Below are positions 1-8,775 of a DNA stretch of 64,000 nucleotides, one piece after another. Source of the stretch: Hysterangium stoloniferum (lineage: Eukaryota > Basidiomycota > Agaricomycetes > Hysterangiales > Hysterangiaceae); contig WHVD01000004.1 of the NCBI GenBank assembly GCA_015178975.1, positions 1,736,001 to 1,800,000 of the forward strand, read 5' to 3'. The stretch's first letter is position 1. Every line of letters begins with the position of its first letter. The notes under the pieces were generated by a model, which saw only the letters and a program-made list of their open reading frames with translations, was not told the DNA's origin and made no database searches. A program made the translations under genes and the position numbers.

Positions 1-240
1 ACAGGCTATCTGCAACATGAGGAATGGACTGTTCCCCAGATACTAACTCGGCAAGCACCCATAAAGGACTCATCAGAAGCTGTTGTTTTTGTCAATACTG
101 CCCATATGCCTAAGAGAAAAACATTAGGACCTAAAAAGAGTCACTTGAAAAATAGAGGTGTCGAAATGGTCAAGCATATGTCAATGCAGCGCAAAGATTG
201 TACTCAGTGGCTGCCTAAACCAGTCATCATTGAGGCGTGA
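1..240 (+). CDS. 3' end of an unidentified protein-coding gene (partial)
   Basis: Frame 1 is open from the first base to a TGA at 238-240 (79 codons) with no start inside, so the gene or exon enters from the left. The peptide is basic and hydrophilic, with a Lys-rich stretch in the middle (KRKTLGPKK) and the end WLPKPVIIEA. I do not recognise the family. It could be the tail of a host gene or of a transposase. An AT-rich stretch with ATTATTATT follows within 80 bp and could serve 3'-end formation. A chance open frame of this length at the window edge cannot be excluded. Confidence 0.35.
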   Translation, partial: TGYLQHEEWTVPQILTRQAPIKDSSEAVVFVNTAHMPKRKTLGPKKSHLKNRGVEMVKHMSMQRKDCTQWLPKPVIIEA

Positions 241-1735
241 TTTTAGGGACTCCTTTTATTTTCCAACATTGCCGGTATTAGCCGGCCTTTATGTCTACCC
301 AACATATTTGTATTATTATTAACAATAATTTAGTCATGTGTTACAGCGGTTTTCAAATGATAAGGCGCGAATTGATTGATTTTATCCTGCGTTGGGCCAT
401 TATACAAAATGGTGTAGAGCTAAAACAGTTGGTGTTTGCAAGATAAAAAACCTGCATTTTCCCTAGTTAAATATATATATAAGGCACAAAAAACCATGAA
501 TTTCGAAAGGCAAAGGGAGTTTGTGCTGGGCTCTCCCTGAGTTTCTGTAGAGCTGTAATCCTGGTGCCCCCAGTCTTACGCACGGACCCTTTAGTTTTAC
601 GTGATTACATAATCACCGTGTTTTACGGTATAAGTAGCCGGGAAGTTTTCAGGACCTTAGATCTTACCGTACGCTGCACTTGCCTGTATCTTGTTCTGCT
701 CTGGACAATACACCGTGGTCCTGTCAACTTGTGTGACCGCCAGTGATCCCAATTGACGAGATTACAAGAGCCCTCCGTTCTTCTGCCATCATTTGCATAA
801 TGACAGTTTCCTGCCACCGAAATGGTGGTATTATCCTATATAGCAGTGCAACTATCACGTATAAATAGTGTCAGTACGATACAGGAAACGTACCTTTCTT
901 GGTACATCTTTCACCTGTTCTCTGCCGCCAGTGCTTTTGGTTCTTGCCGCCCTGTTCTAGGTCGTCCTGGTCCCGGTGGCGGTAAATGTTCTCGACAACA
1001 ACAGGGCTTTATTTTTAGATAGCATTTGAATATCCCTCCAACCATCAATAGTTAGTCAAACACAGCACGCACTTACAAGATGAGAGGTGAGTGTCGGGAT
1101 CATAGTAAGCGACTCGCTACAATATATGTGCTTCCAAATCGCCCCCATCTACCAAAGTCATTCTTGACGACGTAAGCGCGGTATCGATTGTTCAGTGGCT
1201 GTCTTAGTAAGAGACGGTGCGTCCTCGGACTTCACTCCGAATTCCATAAGTTAACCGGTGGGCCATTCGTGGTACATCCTCAATCCGCTACGTACCTTTA
1301 ATTGGTTGAGGCTTTTGGATACTTTCATGATGGTATATTTAAGCTGTATCTGCTGCACAATTCCTACCATTCAGTTCTAGCACATGTTTAAAGAATGGAC
1401 ACAAGCATAGATGCCAGAACGCATACAACTGCGGGCAAGTTCGAATTCTTTATACCGGGGAGAAACAGTATAGCTGGGTGAATTTAAACTAGATCTAGTG
1501 CTTGAAGAGTTTTTAAATTGTGATAATACTGTCTCCATTTCCGGTCGGGGTCAGTGGAGAGCGACCACAAAATTAGATGATTGGGCGTATTGCAATGTCT
1601 TTCTACTATTAAGCTCCACATGACGACGATCTCGAAAGTTGATACATGGTATATTGAAAATATGGCTTCTGGTCATATACAGTGCCATCATCTCTGGTCA
1701 ATGAAGACCGATGATACCTTATGCTCTCCGCTCAC
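241..1735. other. intergenic, no gene recognised
   Basis: Short unrelated frames only. Visible items are a small perfect inverted repeat at 601-616 (GTGATTA, 2-bp spacer, TAATCAC) and a 14-bp motif CCGGTATTAGCCGG near 270, which recurs with one change near 2431. Confidence 0.5.
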
Positions 1736-1820
1736 CTGGGTTGGCGACAGCAAGTAGGGCGAGGGCAGCGGTGAACAAAGTCGCATTGCAAAACATTATG
1801 GAGCGCTCAGTATATAGAGA
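1736..1820 (-). pseudogene. orphan promoter and signal-peptide first exon (relict secreted-protein gene)
   Basis: On the minus strand an ATG at 1796 opens a 20-codon exon (MFCNATLFTAALALLAVANP), a textbook secretory signal: short start, hydrophobic Ala/Leu core, small residues at the end. It finishes at a strong donor, G|GTGAGC, at 1735. About 15-25 bp upstream of the ATG are a TATATA box and a CT-rich run, the usual layout of highly expressed secreted-protein genes in basidiomycetes. No convincing second exon (for example a hydrophobin-like cysteine pattern) was found in the next ~500 bp, so the rest is probably lost. It may be a relict, a gene with an unusual second exon, or chance. Confidence 0.35.
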
Positions 1821-2472
1821 GAAAGAGAGGTAAGGGCCTGGTGTACACGGTGAAGCCAACTTTCAATTTATAGAAAATGCAGCCCACAATCGACATTATA
1901 TGCGTGCCGTGGAGTCTTAGATTTAAATGCTCCAACGCCCCAATTATGTCATCAGCTGGGCTTCATTTTAACAAAACACACCTTCATTGGCACTGTTTGA
2001 TAGTACTTGTCATACTTTCGATCTCCAACCACCCGCCCCTTCGGAAACATTATGAATTCACGGGCGCTTGTAATCGGCAAACTGCACGGCGTGCCTCATA
2101 ACAATATCGGGAATGCTTGTGCCGCGTTTATGAATTGACCCTTACGCAATTGCCGCGCGCCGAGCGGTGTTTAAGGCATTGCCGGGGGTACTATTCCAAG
2201 CGCCGAAAAGACATTTCAGAAAACAGAATTGTAGTATAACCTAGTAGTAAAAAAAATGATCCAAAATGCCAGCGGCAAGCCCTATGGCAATTATTACAAA
2301 GAGGAGACAATTACGACGTTGTGCAGCTGTTCTCAAACGTCTAGGACGTTTCAAGGACTTAGCATGGTTGTTCCCAATCCCACAGCATATTTGGATAATC
2401 GAAAAGTCGCGTAAGGCAGACGCATTATACCGGTAATAGCCGGTCTCTCACGTGCTATTGAACATTCCAGAG
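1821..2472. promoter_or_regulatory. upstream region of the Nudix gene
   Basis: No coding signal seen. The CCGGTAATAGCCGG motif lies ~40 bp upstream of the Nudix start codon. No clear TATA box close to the start. Confidence 0.3.
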
Positions 2473-3210
2473 ATGCCACCAAAGCACTTTACCCCCACTC
2501 TCTCTGGTGACTCCACTGAAGCTATACCGGACAGCTTATTTTTTTGTCGTGACTTTTTGCTTGGAGCTGGAACGGTCATTATCCAGCCATCTACAGGCAA
2601 GGTCGTGCTGATATACAGTCCCTCCTGGGGGATGTGGTTTCTTCCGAAAGTGCATTGTTTGTTTGTCACAATATTGAGACACAAGCTTAATGCCAATTTT
2701 TATAAGGGAAGAAAAGATATCGGAGAGTCATTAGAGCAAGCAGCACTTCGGGAGGCATATGAAGAGGTATGGAAAATCTATCCTATGATTCCTTAAAGAC
2801 AGCGTGAATCTCCTATTCAGGCTGGTTATCGGGTTCAATTTCTCCCACTTTCTATCCCTACGCGTGCGCCAGAGGGCAAAAGTTCTCCTCAACCGAGCAA
2901 GGAAAGTGTACCAGGGTTCAATACAGAACCGATCTACATTACTTCACAATTCTATCCCAGGGAAGGTAGAAAAGTCGCTACTGAGTATCTCACCTTCTGG
3001 TATGTCACCTTTATCGGCTCAGATGCGGTTCAGGAGGAGAATACACGCATGGCGGACGAGCAAGATTTCGAAACTTCTTTGATGTCTGTTGAGGAGGCCC
3101 TAGACAAGCTCAAGTATTCTCAGCAGGCTGAAGTTGTCAGGAAGGCGTATCAATTGTGGGTAGAGACAGAGAAGAATTTAAAGGATTTGAAATTGGAGGG
3201 AACCTCGTGA
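2473..3210 (+). CDS. Nudix hydrolase (diphosphoinositol / Ap4A-type family)
   Basis: Predicted to hydrolyse a nucleoside diphosphate linked to another moiety, X; the substrate cannot be told from sequence. Three exons fit: 2473-2649, 2707-2766 and 2821-3210, with introns of 57 and 54 bp (GTGCAT...AAG and GTATGG...CAG) in phase, giving 208 residues. Splicing creates a complete Nudix box at residues ~60-82: G-x5-E-x7-REAYEE-AG, starting GRKDIGE. A beta-strand-rich N-terminus (LGAGTVIIQP, VVLIYS) precedes it, as expected for the fold. The C-terminal part has FWYVTFIG and a helical EE/LDKLKYSQQAE stretch. The first ATG, at 2473, is chosen; an in-frame GTG at 2452 is not a likely eukaryotic start. 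Intact, single-copy in the window, and just left of the transposon stack. Fungal relatives are often annotated as diadenosine or diphosphoinositol polyphosphate hydrolases. Confidence 0.85.
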
Positions 3211-3585
3211 TGTATAGTATTTACTGCAGATGCATGTATTGATATTGTGTTGTACTCCATTTTACCAACCAGAATGGCATACGGGTCACTACCGTTATCC
3301 GATCTATACGACGACATTGCTGACCGATGCATGCACCCCTGCCTACAATTAGTACTCGGCGTTACAGTTGTAAAAGGCTGAGGCACTCTAGCTTAACTTG
3401 GAACTTACACCGAGCTATGCTTGTGGTGACGGTAACAATTACGTTGCTCGTGAGTTAACCACTCCTGTATTTGATGAAGGAAGGGTTCCCCCGAGACGAT
3501 ATCGACGTCAGATCTCTCCGAAAGCGTCAAATTACAGTTGGAGTAATTCTAGCTTTCGCCTTCACTATATTCCTGGGGAGTATAA

Positions 3586-3896
3586 TATTAGGTTATGATA
3601 ACATACCATAAGTATGATATCATAACTCGTCTTGTGATTGCATATTTCGGACCGGTTCATATCATGTGATAGTATATATAGTTTTAGGTTCACTAGATCC
3701 GTAGCACGCCATAGTGCACAGACCAGTGCACAGACCATGTATTCTAGTATATAGTTCGTTCCAGATGAGAGTAGAACCTCATCTGGAAGCCTAGTTATAT
3801 CACCGGTTTAGTTCTTCACCGCTCCACTCTAAGTAGCTACGCTCCAACAGTCGAGAGTCCTCGTACTGTGATTCCCCAGGCTTGCAGAATCCAACA
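3586..3896 (+). repeat. left LTR of the compact element
   Basis: 311 bp, apparently identical to 4510-4820. It contains a TATATATAG promoter-like box in its first third and the short repeat AGTGCACAGACC present twice in a row. Confidence 0.9.
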
Positions 3897-3922
3897 CTTC
3901 CAGATAACCCTTTGTTCAAACC

Positions 3923-4462
3923 ATGTCTTCCGATGTCGCAACATGGCGTAACAAAGTAGAAGCTTTGCTGAGGAAAGCCCCACCCTCAACCTCGAATCCC
4001 GGATTCAACACTGCCATAACGTTGATCTGGACATTCGTAATTGAAGTGGCCACAGCACTAGTCGGTTTCATACAGTCTGTCTCCGTGCAAACTGTAAATC
4101 TTGCGACCGCCAACATACCGCAAGCAAAGCAAGCCTCCGTATCCATTAAGTGTACGAAGTGCTCTGCTAAGGGACATCAAGCTTCGGCCTGTCGTTCTAA
4201 AAATCCCGCGGCTGTTAGACGAAGGATTGCTGCTAACAATAAGCAGCGTAGTCGTGTTGCCACGCTCCCACGTTACACAAACCTCCCCGCCCAGCCCCAT
4301 CTCCTTCCTTACCTCGCCCCTCAACCAGACTTCGCGCATCTTGCCGAAGCTGCTGAGTTACGACGCAGGACGGCGCAATCAAAACGAGACCGGGCCCGTC
4401 AGACTAAGGCGAAAGCTACCCTGACTACCCCGGCTAAACCCTCCTCTTCAAAAAGGAAATAA
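3923..4462 (+). CDS. gag-like zinc-knuckle protein of the compact LTR element
   Basis: An uninterrupted 179-codon ORF fills most of the space between the two LTRs. It opens with MSSDVATWRNKVEALLRKAP, has a hydrophobic middle segment (about residues 31-50), then a CCHC zinc knuckle near residues 78-91 (C-x2-C-x4-H-x4-C, CTKCSAKGHQASAC), and ends in a very basic tail rich in Arg, Lys and Ala. This order, helical N-part, CCHC knuckle, basic nucleic-acid-binding tail, is that of a minimal Gag nucleocapsid. No enzymatic domain is present. The alternative is a captured host CCHC protein. The start is the only ATG ahead of a continuous frame, 26 bp after the left LTR. Confidence 0.7.
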   Translation: MSSDVATWRNKVEALLRKAPPSTSNPGFNTAITLIWTFVIEVATALVGFIQSVSVQTVNLATANIPQAKQASVSIKCTKCSAKGHQASACRSKNPAAVRRRIAANNKQRSRVATLPRYTNLPAQPHLLPYLAPQPDFAHLAEAAELRRRTAQSKRDRARQTKAKATLTTPAKPSSSKRK

Positions 4463-4509
4463 CCGTCGTGTCTTACGTTTGACAAACGTGACACTCGATT
4501 AGGAGAAGG

Positions 4510-4820
4510 TATTAGGTTATGATAACATACCATAAGTATGATATCATAACTCGTCTTGTGATTGCATATTTCGGACCGGTTCATATCATGTGATAGTATA
4601 TATAGTTTTAGGTTCACTAGATCCGTAGCACGCCATAGTGCACAGACCAGTGCACAGACCATGTATTCTAGTATATAGTTCGTTCCAGATGAGAGTAGAA
4701 CCTCATCTGGAAGCCTAGTTATATCACCGGTTTAGTTCTTCACCGCTCCACTCTAAGTAGCTACGCTCCAACAGTCGAGAGTCCTCGTACTGTGATTCCC
4801 CAGGCTTGCAGAATCCAACA
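4510..4820 (+). repeat. right LTR of the compact element
   Basis: 311-bp partner of 3586-3896, preceded by the purine tract and followed by the TATAA target duplication. Confidence 0.9.
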
Positions 4821-5506
4821 TATAATACCTTTGCTGATGCACTTTCGAGACTCTATAGTGATGAGCCCCTGGAAACTGTTTGGGCTGAATCCAAGTACAT
4901 AGGTGAGGCCCCAGATATGGATGAAGAAAATAGAGGGGTGCCCTACATTCCAGGAAGAGGCCACCTCAACAGTGTGTTAATACCACTTCATACAGGGTTG
5001 GCAGCTGTGGTGTTAATGGACACGACAAGACAGTCAAGTAGGCTGGCCATTCATCCACATCCATCATATGCAACACTAGTGAGGTTGGGGGCATGAGAGA
5101 AGCATGGTATGGAATGATCAGGACAGAAGACAGATAACACAGACAAGGAATGTACTGAGTCATCTAGATTGCCAACAAAGGATAGAACAACAAATAAGGC
5201 TAGTCATCAAGATTACACTGGATGTACCTCACTATCAACAATGGAGGGCAAGTTACAGGAGGTCCCACAGAGGAGGATAACCCAAAACTTTAAAAGTTAT
5301 TTATCCACTAAAGTATATATATTTATATTGTTTGTTGTAAAATTAATAATTAATCAAATTCAGTCTATCAGATAATATTCTGGAGAATAAGGAAATATTA
5401 ATATTTATCTTGTGTCTGACAAAAGTTAGTCAAACAAACATATATAGATTATCCTTTTGGGGATAAATTCCACAACATGGATTGGTTGGCCAGATAGTTC
5501 TAGTTA

Positions 5507-5720
5507 CAGTGACTTACAAAATGTATCCAATGTTTTGTAGTTTCAGCTTATATATGCTATATCCCAGTAGATAAAATAGTAGAAATCACCGGAATATTTG
5601 TGAACATGACCTATCATGTATATATTTATATGGTAAAACTATATTATGTAATATCCATATATGGAAACACTATGAATATTTCAATGGAGAGCATTCATTG
5701 GATACATTTTGTAACTGACA
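5507..5720 (+). repeat. left terminal inverted repeat of the Tc1/mariner element
   Basis: Pairs with 6901-7114. The outer end motif (TTACAAAATGTATCCAATG) is repeated inverted at its inner edge. Confidence 0.9.
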
Positions 5721-5745
5721 CATTTAGGCAGGAAATTACTAGTAT

Positions 5746-6766
5746 TTAGTACTTAGTGTAGCCACCCTTTGCCTTTAATACATCTGAAGCCCTCCTAGGC
5801 ATACTTTCAATCAAATCTTGACACACCTTTTCATCAATATTGTACCATTCATCCACCACCCTCTCCCACAACTCTTCCATCCCCTGGGGTGCATTCTCAT
5901 ACCCTGCCAACCTCCTCTTCAGGTGATTCCATAGGTGTTCAATGGGATTCAAGTCAGGAGACTGTGCTGGTCATGAGAGAACCCTGAAACCATTTTCTTG
6001 GAACCAATTCTGGGCCTTCTTGCAGGTATGCTTGGGGTCATTGTCTTGCTGGAAGATGATACCATTGGCAGATTTACCATAGTCCTTAAGACTGGCTTGC
6101 AGGTCATCCTCCAGAACCTGGATGTAGAGATCCCCACCAATCCTTCCATCAATCTTGCACGCATACCCAACCCAACCCCCTCCCACAGCATGCACCCCCA
6201 AACCATTAAAGATCCACCACCAAACTTCAGGGTTCCCTCAACCAGCCTGTCACTCAAGCCCTCTCCTGCCTTTTTCCACACCCACTTCCTGCCATCTGAC
6301 CTCAGCCTATTAATTTTGGTCTCATCAGACCATACCACCTTCTTCCAATCCTCCACAATCCAATCCTGATGTGCCAAAGCAAAATCCATCCTCTCCTTCC
6401 TATGCCTCTTAGAAAGAAGAGGCCTTTTCTTCTTTACCACAGGCTTCATCCCAGCTGCCTTGAGTCCATGACGCACTGTTTGAGGATTGAGTGACTGGTT
6501 GGTGATAGTGCAAAGTGCCTTTGTTGCATCTACAGCTGTATCAGCCTTTCCAGAGCTGATAAGGTGTTGTGCAAAGTGGATGTTGGCTGTGGAGAGTTTG
6601 GAAGGTGACCACCAGAGGACTTAGAAAGGTGGGAACAGTGTTTCGAACAAAGTCTAGAGATAGTAGCATAGCTATAGCCAGTAGAAACTGAAATATGTCT
6701 GGCAGAATGGCCAGCATTAAGTAGAGAAAGGATCTCATACTGGACAGCAGTGAAAAGGGGATGCAT
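5746..6766 (-). pseudogene. Tc1/mariner transposase, DD34E type, broken
   Basis: The start is the ATG at 6764-6766 (MHPLFTAVQYEILSLL), followed by a helix-turn-helix DNA-binding part. The catalytic domain shows all three acidic motifs: VVWSDETKIN (~6310-6340), FQQDNDPKHT (~6027-6055) and SPDLNPIEHLW (~5937-5962), plus the family words GGGSLMVWGCM and CQDLIESMPRR. It is broken in three places: a single-base loss near 6605 (just after SSGGH), a 5-bp tandem duplication of TTGGG near 6175, and an in-frame TGA near 5970 where relatives have Trp. Intact ancestors would be ~340 residues. It belongs to the same clade as the copy at 56709-58219. Confidence 0.88.
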
Positions 6767-6900
6767 AGTTAGAATTGAGGGAATCTTAGCTGAGAAAGCC
6801 CTTCTACTTATACTGTAGTATAGAATGATCATATGACATGTTGAAAAACATAAACAACTGCAAACAATCAACATAGGCACATGGTTTTCATGCTAGAACC

Positions 6901-7114
6901 TGTCAGTTACAAAATGTATCCAATGAACCCTCTCCATTAAAATATTCATAGTGTTTCCATATATGGATATTACATAATATAGTTCTACCATATACATATA
7001 TACATGATAGGTCATGTTCACAAATATTCCAGTGATTTCTACTATTTTATCTACTGGGATATAGCATATATAAGCTGAAACTACAAAACATTGGATACAT
7101 TTTGTAAGTCACTG
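6901..7114 (-). repeat. right terminal inverted repeat of the Tc1/mariner element
   Basis: Near-perfect inverted copy of 5507-5720, ending directly at the flanking TA. Confidence 0.9.
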
Positions 7115-7827
7115 TAACTTTCTAAACCAAATAAATTTAAATTATATGAACTATATTTGAAAGTTTGCATAATATACAAGAGAATGCATCTTATCCAAAA
7201 GATTAAGTCATAACCCGAGTAATTTTGGTTAACTATAATGTTTGTGGACATTTTAAAAGTCATGGAGATACTAGAGAATGTATTTTATCCCAAAGATTAG
7301 GTAACAACCCAGATAATCTTGTATAACCATGACATTTGTGCATATTTTAAGGGAGTGTACAAGTCTTAAAGGTGAAGTTTTGGGTTAATGAAATATAAAT
7401 CCCTAAAACATGTAGTCAGAGCCAGGAGAAATAGTCTCACTTAAAAATATGAGGATTTTTTCATAAAATTTTGTATATTCAATGAATTGTGACTATCCTC
7501 CAGAAGTCATGCTCAGAGTTTCCACTAGCAGAGATAATCTTGGAGGGTTACCCAGGGGTGGATATCCCTGAAGCCTTTCAATGACAGTACAGATTGGATG
7601 ATTTCTTTTCAAGAATGTGGGCAGTGCCACTGGAGTATAAGGGTTTTACATTGCAGGATGGCCTCTTTTTTGAATTTGGAGGATGTCAAATTACTTTGTA
7701 TCCCTGATATTACTGTTGGAAATTGACAGGTGCAGGAAATTGTTATCTTGCATGCCCACTCAATCCTGGCTCATTTAGGGGCAAGGAAAACAGCCATGTA
7801 TCTGCAAACCAATGTGTGGTGGCTGTC

Positions 7828-8274
7828 TGTGATGTATTAGCCTTATTTTAATACTATCTTCTGAAAAAGGAGTCCAATGCTCTATCAAAATGTGCAAATA
7901 CTCAATTTACTGCAAGGTCAAATAATTTAAGTATTTGATATTAATCAGTGGCAGCCTGAATAGACTTAGAACCCCTGATGTAAAGGGTTTACTTGAATAT
8001 AGGCACCCTACTTAGCAAAGAAGGTTTTGAGAGCTGCTTTTGCAAGCTGTTCTTTTTCTGTGAAAACAATTACTAAAATATGAATAACAATCCACTGATT
8101 CCAAAACTAGATTTGACTTCAATTCTAGCTAGTTTATATATATATTATACTATTTATCAAACAGTAAAAATATTTATAAACAGGTCAAAAGATTAGTTAT
8201 AGAATAAAACACTATTTGGCTAATATATGCTTTATTTACACTAACCTACCAGATCTACTGTGATACTAACTTAT
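7828..8274 (+). repeat. LTR-like repeat X, copy A
   Basis: About 447 bp, AT-rich, beginning TGTGATGTATTAGCC and ending GATACTAACTTAT. It matches 25983-25997 plus 27055-27488 along its length with scattered differences. It abuts the gypsy integrase fragment on the left and an LTR fragment of family Y on the right. The ends and length suit an LTR, but no flanking duplication was found, so its class stays open. Confidence 0.6.
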
Positions 8275-8745
8275 GTTACAACCGGAATTCCTGCCAGACT
8301 CCAGGCACAAACTTATACGCACCCGCACCCTATATGCACCAATTGTCAGTTTACCAGAATTCCCGCTGGACTCCATACATCAGACTTGTCTACATTTGAC
8401 TTCATTATGTTGTGTATCAGTCACGGAATACCTGCTGGACTCCATCCCTGTCTATGTCCAACCTTGTCCCATGCATCAGTCACTGGACCCCGCTTGGAAA
8501 ACCCATCATCCCTCTAACTGAGCCCTGTTCCTGTTTTAGTCAAATGACCTGTCATGATTCAGACTCCGCTCCCACTCCATTTCCTGTTATGGTTTATGAT
8601 TTGTCACAATTCAGACTCCACTCCATTCTGTCCCATTCCTAACACCAATTTGGTGTTTACTACTCTTGTTTTATGTTTTGCTAGTTCCATTTCATTATTA
8701 CTGGATTTGGTGTGTCATTCATTTCACGGTCTATTTTTGTCTAGG
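8275..8745 (+). repeat. LTR fragment, family Y (partial)
   Basis: Resembles ~26080-26615 inside the complete copy at 25998-27049 (shared phrases ACAACCGGA, CTGTCATGATTCA, ATTTCAC-GTCTAT). It lacks both LTR ends. C-rich with repeated CCGGACTCC/CTGGACTCC words. Confidence 0.6.
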
Positions 8746-8775
8746 GATAGCAATGCTAACTGGACTGCCAAAAAC

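Larger units (their letters stand above)
3581..4825 (+). mobile_element. young compact LTR element carrying only a zinc-knuckle ORF (TR-GAG / non-autonomous type), with 5-bp target duplications
   Basis: Two 311-bp direct repeats (3586-3896 and 4510-4820) begin TATTAGGTTATG and end GAATCCAACA; by eye they are identical. The unit is flanked by a perfect 5-bp duplication, TATAA (3581-3585 and 4821-4825), and sits in the RNase H region of the gypsy remnant. The purine run AGGAGAAGG directly before the right repeat is a fair polypurine tract and fixes the + orientation. The internal part is only ~613 bp, with one ORF and no protease, RT or integrase, so mobility would need proteins supplied in trans. 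Identical LTRs and intact target duplication indicate a very recent insertion. It looks whole for this kind of element. No primer-binding site could be matched with confidence. Confidence 0.88.
5507..7114 (-). mobile_element. Tc1/mariner DNA transposon, full length, transposase decayed
   Basis: 1608 bp bounded by TA dinucleotides (5505-5506, 7115-7116). The terminal inverted repeats are ~214 bp each (5507-5720 and 6901-7114) and differ at only a handful of positions. They start CAGTGACTTACAAAATG. Each TIR carries the end motif a second time, inverted, at its inner edge, so each arm can fold on itself. The transposase lies between them on the minus strand. It was inserted into the gypsy remnant after that had lost function. 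The good TIRs with a broken transposase suggest a moderately young copy that might still be cross-mobilised. Confidence 0.9.
3400..7827 (+). mobile_element. Ty3/gypsy LTR-retrotransposon remnant, split by two nested elements
   Basis: An old metavirid (Ty3/gypsy) fragment in three pieces: 3400-3585, 4821-5506 and 7117-7827. The first two meet at an RNase H end of the usual type (HYIPGEYN before the insertion, ADALSRLYSDEP after it). The third carries the integrase N-terminal zinc-finger neighbourhood (LHAHSILAHLGARKTAMYL followed by WW). Gag, protease and RT are absent on the left and the catalytic integrase core is absent on the right, where the LTR-like repeat at 7828 begins. The element is broken in several places and clearly old, older than both insertions inside it. 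No own LTR could be assigned. Confidence 0.75.

Noticed and set aside
2452-2472. GTG start for the Nudix gene
   Set aside because: Eukaryotic gene; the ATG at 2473 is the natural start and nothing conserved lies before it.
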